Shown: positions 1 to 6,950 of the stretch, one piece after another | Layout: every line of letters begins with the position of its first letter | Numbering within the stretch: the first letter of the stretch is position 1 | NCBI GenBank assembly: GCA_050114795.1 | Contig: JASFRS010000038.1 | Location: 1-17,002, forward strand | Direction: 5' to 3' | DNA from: JASFRS01 sp050114795 | Lineage (GTDB): Bacteria > Pseudomonadota > Alphaproteobacteria > Sphingomonadales > CAKZYD01 | DNA length: 17,002 nucleotides | Notes under the pieces: model-generated | Told to the model about the DNA's origin: nothing | The model's input: only the letters and a program-made list of their open reading frames with translations | Databases searched by the model: none | Translations under genes and position numbers: made by a program

Positions 1-1406
1 AATCCGAATTCATTGTGACGGCGGATCAGGGCGTGAGAGGTGGTAAATCCATTCCCTTAAAAGCCAATGTGGATAAGGCGCTTGAGCAATGTCCCGATGT
101 AAAGGCAGTGCTCACCGTCCGCCATACAGGGGCAGATGTAGGTTGGAAATCCAGCCGTGATCATTGGTATCATGATTTAAGCCTGTTGGTTCCCGCCGAA
201 TGCGAACCGGAGGAAATGCAGGCGGAAGACCCCTTATTCATCCTTTATACATCCGGGTCCACGGGCAAGCCGAAAGGCGTGCTTCACACAACCGGCGGCT
301 ATATGGTCTGGGCCAGCACCACGCATCACTATGTTTTCGATTATAAGCCTGGTGAGGTCTATTGGTGCACGGCGGATGTTGGCTGGGTCACAGGGCACAG
401 CTACATTGTCTATGGGCCATTAGCCAATGGCGCGACAACATTGATGTTTGAAGGCGTTCCAAACTATCCGGATGTGGATCGCTTTTGGCGGATTGTTGCC
501 AAGCATAAAGTGAATATCCTCTACACAGCGCCCACCGCTATCCGCGCATTGATGCGGGAAGGCGATGAACCGGTCAAACGTCATGATCGCTCTTCTCTAC
601 GCCTATTGGGCAGTGTTGGCGAACCGATCAACCCTGAGGCTTGGCTTTGGTATTATCGAACTGTTGGTGACGAAAGGTGTGCCATTGTCGACACCTGGTG
701 GCAAACGGAAACCGGTGGCATCATGATTGCCCCTCTCCCTGGTGCCATTGACCAAAAACCCGGTTCTGCAACGCGGCCATTCTTTGGTGTAGAACCCGCA
801 CTCGTCGATGCTGATGGCAAATTTTTAGAAGGTGCTGCGGACGGCAATCTTGTGTTGTTGAATAGTTGGCCAGGTCAAGCGCGCACGGTTTATGGAGACC
901 ATGAACGTTTTATCCAGACCTATTTCTCAACATATAAAGGCATGTATTTCACCGGGGACGGGTGCCGCCGTGACGAAGACGGCTATTATTGGATCACCGG
1001 ACGCGTTGATGATGTGATCAATGTCTCTGGACACCGCATGGGGACAGCAGAAATTGAGTCCGCTCTTGTTGCTCATAATCTGGTGGCCGAAGCCGCTGTT
1101 GTCGGTTTCCCTCATGATATTAAAGGCCAAGGCATCTACGCCTATGTGACCCTGAATGCAGGCCTGGCGCCCACAGATGAATTGATGCAAGAATTGAAAC
1201 AATGGGTGCGCAAGGAAATTGGCCCCATCGCCACACCAGATCATCTACATTTCACGCCGGGATTACCCAAGACACGGTCCGGCAAAATCATGCGTCGTAT
1301 CTTGCGTAAAATTGCTGAAAATGAGTTTGGTAATCTAGGCGATACATCTACTCTCGCAGACCCAGGCGTTGTAGATGCGTTAATTGAAGGTCGCAAAACC
1401 ATTTGA
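1..1406 (+). CDS. acs: Acetyl-CoA synthetase (AMP-forming), 3' part only
   Basis: Activates acetate to acetyl-CoA through an acetyl-adenylate in the cytoplasm. The frame is open from the window edge, so the true start lies upstream. About 467 codons are present of a family length near 650, so roughly the first 190 residues are missing; the GTG at 15 is internal. Counting from that GTG, the phosphate-binding loop TSGSTGKPKG is at 79-88. VDTWWQTETGG is at 225-235, and its second Trp matches the one that limits the pocket to acetate in Salmonella Acs. TGDG is at 313-316. The C-terminal PKTRSGK ends in Lys424, the catalytic lysine that Pat-type acetyltransferases modify in other bacteria. The tail LGDTSTLADPGVV is typical of Acs. 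No frameshift is visible. It is followed by an AT-rich gap and a separately controlled receptor gene, so it is probably not in an operon with the genes to the right. Confidence 0.97.
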   Translation, partial: SEFIVTADQGVRGGKSIPLKANVDKALEQCPDVKAVLTVRHTGADVGWKSSRDHWYHDLSLLVPAECEPEEMQAEDPLFILYTSGSTGKPKGVLHTTGGYMVWASTTHHYVFDYKPGEVYWCTADVGWVTGHSYIVYGPLANGATTLMFEGVPNYPDVDRFWRIVAKHKVNILYTAPTAIRALMREGDEPVKRHDRSSLRLLGSVGEPINPEAWLWYYRTVGDERCAIVDTWWQTETGGIMIAPLPGAIDQKPGSATRPFFGVEPALVDADGKFLEGAADGNLVLLNSWPGQARTVYGDHERFIQTYFSTYKGMYFTGDGCRRDEDGYYWITGRVDDVINVSGHRMGTAEIESALVAHNLVAEAAVVGFPHDIKGQGIYAYVTLNAGLAPTDELMQELKQWVRKEIGPIATPDHLHFTPGLPKTRSGKIMRRILRKIAENEFGNLGDTSTLADPGVVDALIEGRKTI

Positions 1407-1414
1407 CCAAATAA

Positions 1415-1441
1415 GGTGGCTTGGCTTCATGCCGAGCCGCC
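1415..1441 (+). terminator. Hairpin just after acs, possible terminator
   Basis: An 11-bp stem (1415-1425 with 1431-1441, two G-U wobbles) closes a TTCAT loop, nine bases after the acs stop codon. It is GC-rich and well placed for transcription termination or 3'-end protection. Only a poor pyrimidine stretch (AATCCTCT) follows instead of a T run, so intrinsic termination is uncertain. Confidence 0.45.
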
Positions 1442-1477
1442 AATCCTCTACCCTATATAATTCTCTTGATTATTCGC

Positions 1478-1498
1478 TTCGCTTTACCCCAAAGCGAA
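1478..1498. repeat. Perfect 8-bp inverted repeat with 5-base loop
   Basis: TTCGCTTT (1478-1485) and AAAGCGAA (1491-1498) are exact reverse complements around ACCCC. It lies 71 bases after the acs stop and marks the border to the AT-rich tract. There is no T run on either side, so it may be a second 3'-end hairpin of acs or a protein-binding dyad. Confidence 0.5.
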
Positions 1499-1652
1499 CA
1501 AAATATTATGCGTTTTAAATAAATGTTTAAGATAATAAAAAATAAAAATGTACCTACAAATATATAAATAAATAACTTAATAATAAAATGAATATACAAA
1601 ATATAACTCAAAATGTTGCAAAATAGTCACTGCAATTATGAATTAGCTTTTA

Positions 1653-1681
1653 TTGTATATAAATATTATTATTTTTATATA
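1653..1681 (+). promoter_or_regulatory. Candidate promoter of the TonB-dependent receptor gene
   Basis: TTGTAT (1653-1658) and TATATA (1676-1681) are 17 bases apart. Both match the sigma-70 consensus only partly, and many other AT-rich hexamers lie nearby, so the choice is weak. Transcription would begin near 1688, a few bases before the outer arm of the inverted-repeat leader. Confidence 0.3.
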
Positions 1682-1692
1682 TACACAAATAA

Positions 1693-1759
1693 CCACTGAA
1701 TAATAACAATTAAATCTGCGTTATACGCAATATTTGATTATTCAAATACTAATCAGTGG
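1693..1759 (+). promoter_or_regulatory. Nested inverted repeats in the receptor 5' leader, reaching the ribosome binding site
   Basis: Outer arms CCACTGA (1693-1699) and TCAGTGG (1753-1759) enclose two smaller dyads: TGCGT/ACGCA (1717-1721, 1725-1729) and TATTTGA/TCAAATA (1731-1737, 1742-1748). The outer right arm covers part of the likely Shine-Dalgarno stretch GTGGGGA (1756-1762). A competing pairing, TGATTA (1735-1740) with TAATCA (1750-1755), excludes both the inner TATTTGA stem and the outer stem. The layout could be an RNA switch or DNA operator dyads. It matches no riboswitch class I recognise, and the inner arms are AU-rich and weak. Confidence 0.4.
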
Positions 1760-1769
1760 GGAAATTTAC

Positions 1770-4763
1770 ATGTTACAGGGAAACAAGTACAAATACGCCA
1801 TGTTATATGGTGTAGCAGGACTTACCATGGCGTTTCCGTCGAGTACGTCCTGGGCGCAAGATCAGCTTGCGCAAGTACAACCTCCGACAGAACAGGCCGT
1901 TGACCAAGATGCTCAGGATGCTGAAGAGCGGGAAGTCATTGTTGTCACCGGTTCACGGATTAAAAGGGATGGGTTTACAGCCCCCTCCCCAGTTACAGTT
2001 TTAAGTGACGAAGCAATTAGCCTCCAAGGCGAAGTCAATCTTGCGAATGTGCTCAACCAACTGCCGGCCCTCGGTTCGACCTTCACAAATGCCTCCTCTA
2101 CAGCATTTATCGGCACAACCGGCTTAAGCTTCTTGGATCTGCGGCGCCTTGGTACAGATCGGACGTTAGTTCTTGTCAATGGTCGCCGCCATGTCGGTAG
2201 CTCAGCAGGCAGCGCCGCAATTGATATCAACTCCATCCCACAAGAGCTTGTGGAGCGGGTTGAAGTCGTAACAGGTGGCGCATCGGCCATTTATGGTGCG
2301 GACGCCGTGTCTGGTGCAGTCAACTTCGTTATGAAGGAAGATTATGAAGGTGTGAGCCTTTATGGCCAACTTGGCCAAGCGGATGAAGGCAATGCTTTCT
2401 CCTACACGATCCGCGGTATTGCCGGGAGCAACTTCAGCAATGATCGCGGCAATGCAGTCATTACTTTCGAATATTCGAATTCTGATGGCTTCATCGGCAA
2501 CGATAGATCCTATAACCGCCGAAATCTGACTTTCGTTGAAAACCCTGAAAATGGGGACACAGCCGATAATACGAATGACGGTATTCCAGATAATATTTTG
2601 GTTTCAGATGCACGGTTGAACTTCATCACAATTCCAGGTCTGTTTTTTGACCTGACAGGGATTGTCGATGACACAGGTGAAGGCTTTCAAATCGATGATG
2701 GTGGTGGCCTAAATATTTTCACACCTGGCAGCCCGAGGTATTCTGCCGACGGAATTGATATCGGTGGCGACGGTTTGCCACTGTCAGACATTACAGGCAG
2801 CCTGCAAGGTGATCTTCAACGTGTAATCACGACGGCACGGATCAATTACGAACTTGACCCGTTACTGAATGTCTTCTTAGAAGCGAAATATGTGAATGCC
2901 CAATCCTTTGCTTTCAACGGCACAGGCGCGTTTGACATATTCAGCTTGGGCATCACTGCGGATAACGCCTTTATTCCTTCCTCCGTTCGAACGCTATTAG
3001 ACGACGCAGGCGTACCGGAAGATGACACCACTATCTTTTTAGTAAGCCGCTCGCACAATGAAGCTGAACGGACGTCTAAGGTAGAACGCCAATTGTTCAG
3101 AAGCGTCATCGGCTTTGATGGTGAATTTGAAAACGGCATTGATTATGAACTGTCCTTTGTCTGGGGTCGGGCAACCAACCAAATCCAGCAGGGTAATAAC
3201 AGGATCAACGACCGTTTCTTCGCAGGTGTTGATGCCGTTATTGATCCCGAGACAGGCAACCCGGTTTGTCGCGTATCGATCGATCCTGATGCCGCCGATG
3301 CCTTCCCGGATTTTGCTGTAGACGGCTGTGTACCTATCAACCTCTTTGGTCCAAACACAATCAGTGAAGAAGCTATTGATTGGGCCTATGCAGACGGATT
3401 CGTGAATGAAAGCCTGGAGCAAAGCGTTATCACGCTTGCATTCACCGGCGACACCAGCGCGATGAATTTCGAACTTCCCGCCGGACCTATCGGCTGGGCT
3501 GCAGGTTCGGAATATCGCCATGAAAAAGCGAAATCATACCCGTCCGAAGTCGATCAGCTCGGCCTGACTTTCTTAAATATCATTCCGCCGACAACTGGTG
3601 GTTTTGATGTTTGGGAAATCTTTGGTGAGGTTTCCATCCCAGTCTTAGCTGACCTGCCTTTTGCTGAAGAACTCAGCATTGATGGTGCTGCCCGTTATGC
3701 TGACTATTCAACCGTCGGCAGTGCGACAAGCTGGAAAGTTGGCGGTAGCTGGACACCAGTGTCCGACCTGAGGATCCGCGGCACCTATTCACGGGCCATT
3801 CGGGCACCAAATATTTCAGAGCTCTTTGGGCCGCAAAGCCAGACCTTCCTGTTCTTTGATGATCCGTGCGATGCGGAAAACCTGGACCAGGGTACCTCAA
3901 ACCGTGCAGCAAACTGTACAGCTCTTGGTGCACCTCCAGGTTATGTCCAAGACAATACCGTCGGGAACACACCAGGCACAACAGGTGGTAACCCGAATGT
4001 AGGCGAAGAAAGAGCCAACACCTGGACACTCGGTGGTGTTTATACGCCGGAATGGGCGCCGGGCCTTGGCGTCTCCATTGATTACTGGAATGTGGACATC
4101 AAAGATGCGATTTCAACGCCGACATTGGATGACGTGTTGTCAAACTGCGTTGATGGTGCATCCATTGATAATGAGTTCTGTCCGCTCATTACGCGGGATC
4201 CAACGACATTCCAGGTGACCACCTTCGTCATCACCAACCAAAACTTCGCTGGCTTGAAAGCACGAGGTCTCGACTTTGAGGTCAATTACACATTTGACCT
4301 TGAGGACATCGGCCTTGGAGACGCCGGAACGCTCGACACACGCGTTATCGGCACTCGCTTGCTGAAGCTCGACAATCTACCCTTCCAAGCTCAGCCTGAT
4401 TTCGTTGATGAGGAACTAGGTGAATTGGGCGATCCGAAATGGGTGGTAAATTTCAACACAACCTGGAACTGGGGCGACTTCACGCTCAATTACGAGCTGC
4501 GCTATCTCTCCAGCCAATTGCTGGTTGAAATTGACGAGCTTGCCGCTGACCCGGATATTCAAGACCCCTTCAAGACGAGCTCAACAATGTTCCATGACAT
4601 TCAAGGTCGTTACATGTTGTCCGAGAACATCCAATTGTTCGCGGGTATCAACAATGTGGCTCAGAAATTCCCACCACTTGGATTGAGTGGTGCGGGAACA
4701 GGATCTGCCATTTTCGACAATATCGGTCGTTTCTATTATGGCGGCATCCGATTGACTTATTAA
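1770..4763 (+). CDS. TonB-dependent outer-membrane receptor
   Basis: Outer-membrane gated channel that takes up a scarce nutrient with energy from TonB-ExbB-ExbD. I choose ATG 1770 (997 residues), because GTGGGGA lies seven bases upstream and a signal peptide follows at once; the frame also opens at a TTG at 1734. The signal peptide is residues 1-29, cut at SWA|QD. A TonB-box-like stretch EVIVVTGSRI is at 55-64. The plug domain is about 66-190, with LVLVNGRRHV and VERVEVVTGGASAIYGADAVSGAVN, followed by a 22-strand-type barrel ending in an aromatic residue (GGIRLTY). Six cysteines are seen, in three close pairs (500/520, 700/716, 793/804), probably disulfides in surface loops. It is a large alphaproteobacterial receptor type without an STN signalling domain. 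The substrate is not readable; the convergent sugar symporter hints at a carbohydrate, but this is inference. Confidence 0.93.
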   Translation: MLQGNKYKYAMLYGVAGLTMAFPSSTSWAQDQLAQVQPPTEQAVDQDAQDAEEREVIVVTGSRIKRDGFTAPSPVTVLSDEAISLQGEVNLANVLNQLPALGSTFTNASSTAFIGTTGLSFLDLRRLGTDRTLVLVNGRRHVGSSAGSAAIDINSIPQELVERVEVVTGGASAIYGADAVSGAVNFVMKEDYEGVSLYGQLGQADEGNAFSYTIRGIAGSNFSNDRGNAVITFEYSNSDGFIGNDRSYNRRNLTFVENPENGDTADNTNDGIPDNILVSDARLNFITIPGLFFDLTGIVDDTGEGFQIDDGGGLNIFTPGSPRYSADGIDIGGDGLPLSDITGSLQGDLQRVITTARINYELDPLLNVFLEAKYVNAQSFAFNGTGAFDIFSLGITADNAFIPSSVRTLLDDAGVPEDDTTIFLVSRSHNEAERTSKVERQLFRSVIGFDGEFENGIDYELSFVWGRATNQIQQGNNRINDRFFAGVDAVIDPETGNPVCRVSIDPDAADAFPDFAVDGCVPINLFGPNTISEEAIDWAYADGFVNESLEQSVITLAFTGDTSAMNFELPAGPIGWAAGSEYRHEKAKSYPSEVDQLGLTFLNIIPPTTGGFDVWEIFGEVSIPVLADLPFAEELSIDGAARYADYSTVGSATSWKVGGSWTPVSDLRIRGTYSRAIRAPNISELFGPQSQTFLFFDDPCDAENLDQGTSNRAANCTALGAPPGYVQDNTVGNTPGTTGGNPNVGEERANTWTLGGVYTPEWAPGLGVSIDYWNVDIKDAISTPTLDDVLSNCVDGASIDNEFCPLITRDPTTFQVTTFVITNQNFAGLKARGLDFEVNYTFDLEDIGLGDAGTLDTRVIGTRLLKLDNLPFQAQPDFVDEELGELGDPKWVVNFNTTWNWGDFTLNYELRYLSSQLLVEIDELAADPDIQDPFKTSSTMFHDIQGRYMLSENIQLFAGINNVAQKFPPLGLSGAGTGSAIFDNIGRFYYGGIRLTY

Positions 4764-4785
4764 TTTAAGGCAATACCAAGAAATG

Positions 4786-4815
4786 AAATGCGCCCCTCTC
4801 GGGGCGCATTTTTTT
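4786..4815. terminator. Strong terminator shared by the two convergent genes
   Basis: An exact 11-bp stem (AAATGCGCCCC at 4786-4796 with its complement at 4801-4811) closes a TCTC loop, and a run of T to 4815 follows on the + strand. It lies 22 bases after the receptor stop. Its right edge touches the stop codon of the - strand symporter gene (4814-4816). The A-rich left arm gives some T residues on the - strand, so it probably works in both directions. Confidence 0.9.
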
Positions 4816-6421
4816 ATGAGAATGTTATCCAGACAATGCCGATAAGAGCCACCAACACGACCGTCAGTAAGAGATCACGCGTACGGCTTTGCGCCAATGA
4901 TGGGTCGCGACGATCCGGCTTGAGATGACTCCAAGTCAAATCCTCCAAATGTTCTTTGGATGGCTTTGCGGTCATCAAACTAACGATAACCAATGTGAAA
5001 GAACAAATGAGGAAAAGAATAAGCGCCACATGGAGGAAGTTTATTTCCGCCATAGCTAATAAAGACCCACTTAAACTCTCTTTGTTCATCTCCAGAACCA
5101 ATCTACCCATGCCGAGCGGAAAGCCCACACTCAGGCTGGCCACCGCTCCTTTAGCATTTGCCCTTGGCCACAACACACCAATCAGAAATACCGCAGCGAT
5201 AGGCGGTGAAATATAGGCCTGCACCGATTGTAAATAAGTAAAGAGCTGACCTGAGATATTCTTCATAAGAGGTATCCAAGCCAAGCCAAAACCAATTAGG
5301 ACAATCACAGCAATCTGCCCTGTGACAACGAGTTGCCGCTCACTCGCATTGGGTTTCAAGCGGCGATAGATATCCATGGTGAAGATGGTGGAACAGCTAT
5401 TAAAGACAGAAGACAAACTACTCATCAACGCCGCTAAAAGACCCGCAGCCACCAACCCACGCAAACCCTCGGGCAATAAAGTCCCGATAAGCGCTGCAAG
5501 AGCCTGATCCGGCTGGTCTAATGTTAGCTGCCCGGATTGTGAAAGCACATAAGCAATAACGCCAGGAATTACGAAGATAAACAGAGGCGTTTGCTTGAGG
5601 AAACCTGCCAATATAGTCCCCTTACGTGCTGCCGCGCCATTTTCAGCGGACAAAACCCGCTGTACGATGAACTGATCGGTACACCAATACCAAACGCCCA
5701 AAATAGGAGCGCCAAATAGAATCCCCGTCCATGGAAAATCCGGGTGATTTATAGATTTCCAAACACTGAAATACTCCGGTCCGGCCTTGGCCTGCAATGC
5801 ACTCCAACCGCCGACCGCATCGAGGCCAATGATCGTTACAGTAACAGCCCCACCCAGCAGGATGAACATCTGCACCAAATCTGTATAAAGCACTGCACGC
5901 AGACCACCGAATGCGGTGTAAATACCGGTCGCCACGACGACAATAAGGGCACCGGTCCAGAAATTAATCCCCATAAGGGTTTCAAAGACGATGCCACCAG
6001 CGGCAATGGTTACAGAGATTTTTGTCAGGACGTAACCAACGATGGAAATCACAGCTAAATAAGTCCGCGGACCCGACGAATAACGGCGCTCAAGGAATTC
6101 CGGCATGGTGAACACGCCGCTGGCTAGGTAGAATGGCACAAAGACCCAACCCAAAATTAGAAGCATGAAACCCGCAAGAATTTCAAACTGCGCCACGGCC
6201 ACACCGCCGGACGCACCTGAACCGGCAAGCCCGACCAAATGCTCTGACCCGATGTTGGAAGCAAAGAGTGATGCACCAACAACAAACCAACCAACATTTT
6301 TACCGGCTAAGAAGTAGTCCTGCGTTGTGCCGCGCTGTTTATCTGACCAGGTGACATAAATAGCGACCCCAAAGATTATAAAAAAATAGGCGGCAACAAC
6401 CGCCCAATCCAGATGCCCCAT
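4814..6421 (-). CDS. Sodium/sugar symporter of the SGLT type (SSS family)
   Basis: Inner-membrane secondary transporter of 535 residues with about 14 hydrophobic segments. It is expected to import a sugar or close relative with Na+. Compared with human SGLT1 from memory, all sugar-site residues are present: Asn56 and His61 (SNIGSEHLVGLAGSG), Glu80, Tyr245-Trp246 (WYWCTDQFIVQR), Lys276 (GFLKQTP) and Gln398 (YLQSVQAY). The Na2-site serines lie in AALMSSLSSVFNS (330-342), followed by TIFTMDIYRRL. The start ATG at 6421 gives the usual short periplasmic N-terminus; AAAGGG lies about ten bases upstream. The gene ends against the receptor gene and shares its terminator. A 30-bp palindrome lies 135 bp upstream, a good place for an operator. 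The sequence does not distinguish glucose, galactose, myo-inositol or another polyol. It is not of the acetate permease type despite acs nearby. Confidence 0.92.
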   Translation of the reverse strand: MGHLDWAVVAAYFFIIFGVAIYVTWSDKQRGTTQDYFLAGKNVGWFVVGASLFASNIGSEHLVGLAGSGASGGVAVAQFEILAGFMLLILGWVFVPFYLASGVFTMPEFLERRYSSGPRTYLAVISIVGYVLTKISVTIAAGGIVFETLMGINFWTGALIVVVATGIYTAFGGLRAVLYTDLVQMFILLGGAVTVTIIGLDAVGGWSALQAKAGPEYFSVWKSINHPDFPWTGILFGAPILGVWYWCTDQFIVQRVLSAENGAAARKGTILAGFLKQTPLFIFVIPGVIAYVLSQSGQLTLDQPDQALAALIGTLLPEGLRGLVAAGLLAALMSSLSSVFNSCSTIFTMDIYRRLKPNASERQLVVTGQIAVIVLIGFGLAWIPLMKNISGQLFTYLQSVQAYISPPIAAVFLIGVLWPRANAKGAVASLSVGFPLGMGRLVLEMNKESLSGSLLAMAEINFLHVALILFLICSFTLVIVSLMTAKPSKEHLEDLTWSHLKPDRRDPSLAQSRTRDLLLTVVLVALIGIVWITFS

Positions 6422-6501
6422 GCCTTTATTACCCTTTCTTACTTTCTTATTATTTCATGAGCACGGAGATACTAATCATAGACTTGCTCATCGAACAAGG
6501 C

Positions 6502-6531
6502 TCAATGCGCGAATATTTTTCTATGCATTGA
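6502..6531. repeat. 7-bp inverted repeat upstream of the symporter gene
   Basis: TCAATGC (6502-6508) and GCATTGA (6525-6531) are exact reverse complements with 16 bases between. Half-site centres are 23 bp apart, about two helical turns, which would suit a dimeric regulator. It lies between the symporter start and the large palindrome. It could also arise by chance. Confidence 0.35.
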
Positions 6532-6555
6532 AACGAAAGGGATAATACGAGTATC

Positions 6556-6585
6556 TCGCTCAACATTATCGATAATGTTGAGCGA
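6556..6585. promoter_or_regulatory. Perfect 30-bp palindrome, likely operator of the symporter gene
   Basis: The half TCGCTCAACATTATC (6556-6570) is followed directly by its exact reverse complement (6571-6585), with no mismatch and no spacer. The centre is ATCGAT with a CG axis, as in many LacI-family operators. No T run follows, so it is not a usual terminator. It sits 135 bp upstream of the symporter start, and its distance to the autotransporter start (366 bp) makes the symporter the more likely target. Confidence 0.6.
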
Positions 6586-6727
6586 TTCTATCCTGATAGC
6601 CTCTGACTGACCTATCCGCTTGCTCAAAAACAAAAACGGAAAGCGCCCTTTCAAGCTGCTCTTTTGGCGCAATAAAAGCGCTTAACACTGCCATTATGAC
6701 GAAGGCGGAACAACCCAACGTCCCCGC

Positions 6728-6742
6728 TTAATACATTGTTAA
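6728..6742. promoter_or_regulatory. CtrA-type binding site upstream of the long autotransporter gene
   Basis: TTAA-TACATTG-TTAA is an exact match to TTAA-N7-TTAA, the full consensus site of the alphaproteobacterial response regulator CtrA. It lies 31 bases before the TATAAT box at 6774, so it is centred near -51 of the predicted start. The second autotransporter gene has the same arrangement. Confidence 0.55.
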
Positions 6743-6750
6743 CTAAATAC

Positions 6751-6779
6751 TTTAATAAACATTGCATACACAATATAAT
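6751..6779 (+). promoter_or_regulatory. Candidate promoter of the long autotransporter gene
   Basis: An exact TATAAT (6774-6779) has a weak -35 TTTAAT (6751-6756) at 17 bases. A poor -35 together with an upstream activator site fits an activated promoter. Transcription would start near 6786, leaving a long untranslated leader of about 165 bases. Confidence 0.45.
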
Positions 6780-6817
6780 GCTCTGGGCTGGGTATTCTTA
6801 GATATTTTGCGGTGAAA

Positions 6818-6853
6818 ATACACTTATAGGTAAAGCTGTACGAACAAGTGTAT
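6818..6853 (+). repeat. 8-bp inverted repeat in the autotransporter leader
   Basis: ATACACTT (6818-6825) and AAGTGTAT (6846-6853) are exact reverse complements with 20 bases between. If transcription starts near 6786 this forms a stem in the 5' leader about 100 bases before the start codon. Role unknown. Confidence 0.35.
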
Positions 6854-6950
6854 CTACAATCTAGACTGCTTATAGGCCACAGAACCATATAACTAGGTGC
6901 CAAATACCACTGCCTGAACAAGGCATGTAATCAACAAATGAGTGTAGAAT

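Larger units (their letters stand above)
1407..1769. other. AT-rich intergenic region between acs and the receptor gene
   Basis: No credible gene is seen in this 363-bp stretch. The first 90 bases hold two hairpins. From about 1500 to 1740 the sequence is almost entirely A and T, with many short A and T runs, in sharp contrast to the genes on both sides. The last 80 bases carry the receptor leader with nested inverted repeats. Such AT-rich DNA may act as UP-element or curved promoter DNA, or bind a nucleoid protein; the sequence alone does not decide. Confidence 0.7.
6422..6950. other. Divergent intergenic region, rich in dyad symmetry
   Basis: No convincing gene lies in these 529 bp. The symporter-side half holds an inverted repeat (6502-6531), the 30-bp palindrome (6556-6585) and a small dyad CTATC-CT-GATAG (6588-6599). 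The middle has GAAAG-N4-CTTTC (6639-6652) and AAGCGCTT (6676-6683), faintly like LacI-family sites. The autotransporter-side half has a CtrA-type site, a promoter with an exact TATAAT, and a ~165-base untranslated leader with an 8-bp inverted repeat (6818-6853) and a small hairpin TGCCT-GAACA-AGGCA (6911-6925). Confidence 0.7.

Noticed and set aside
1510..1540. CtrA-like TTAA pair in the AT-rich tract, and a TTAA-N7-TTAT at 1710-1724
   Set aside because: The first has an eight-base gap and the second one mismatch; such near matches are expected by chance in this AT-rich stretch.
1734..1769. TTG at 1734 as start of the receptor
   Set aside because: It lies inside the dyad-rich leader, has no ribosome binding site and would put twelve extra residues before a good signal peptide; ATG 1770 has GTGGGGA at the right distance.
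1693..1769. Cobalamin or other known riboswitch before the receptor
   Set aside because: The leader is too short and AT-rich and lacks the conserved boxes of the cobalamin, TPP or FMN classes.
4814..6421. Calling the symporter an acetate permease (ActP) because acs is nearby
   Set aside because: The sequence keeps the SGLT sugar site and the motif WYWCTDQ, and it is on the other strand three kilobases away with the receptor gene between them.
6639..6683. LacI-family operators GAAAG-N4-CTTTC and AAGCGCTT
   Set aside because: Short, imperfect compared with the usual form and not placed at a clear promoter; noted only as weak hints.
6739..6921. 60-codon - strand frame in the divergent intergenic region
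   Set aside because: It overlaps the CtrA-type site and the autotransporter promoter, has an odd composition rich in Tyr, Cys and Ser, and resembles no protein I know.
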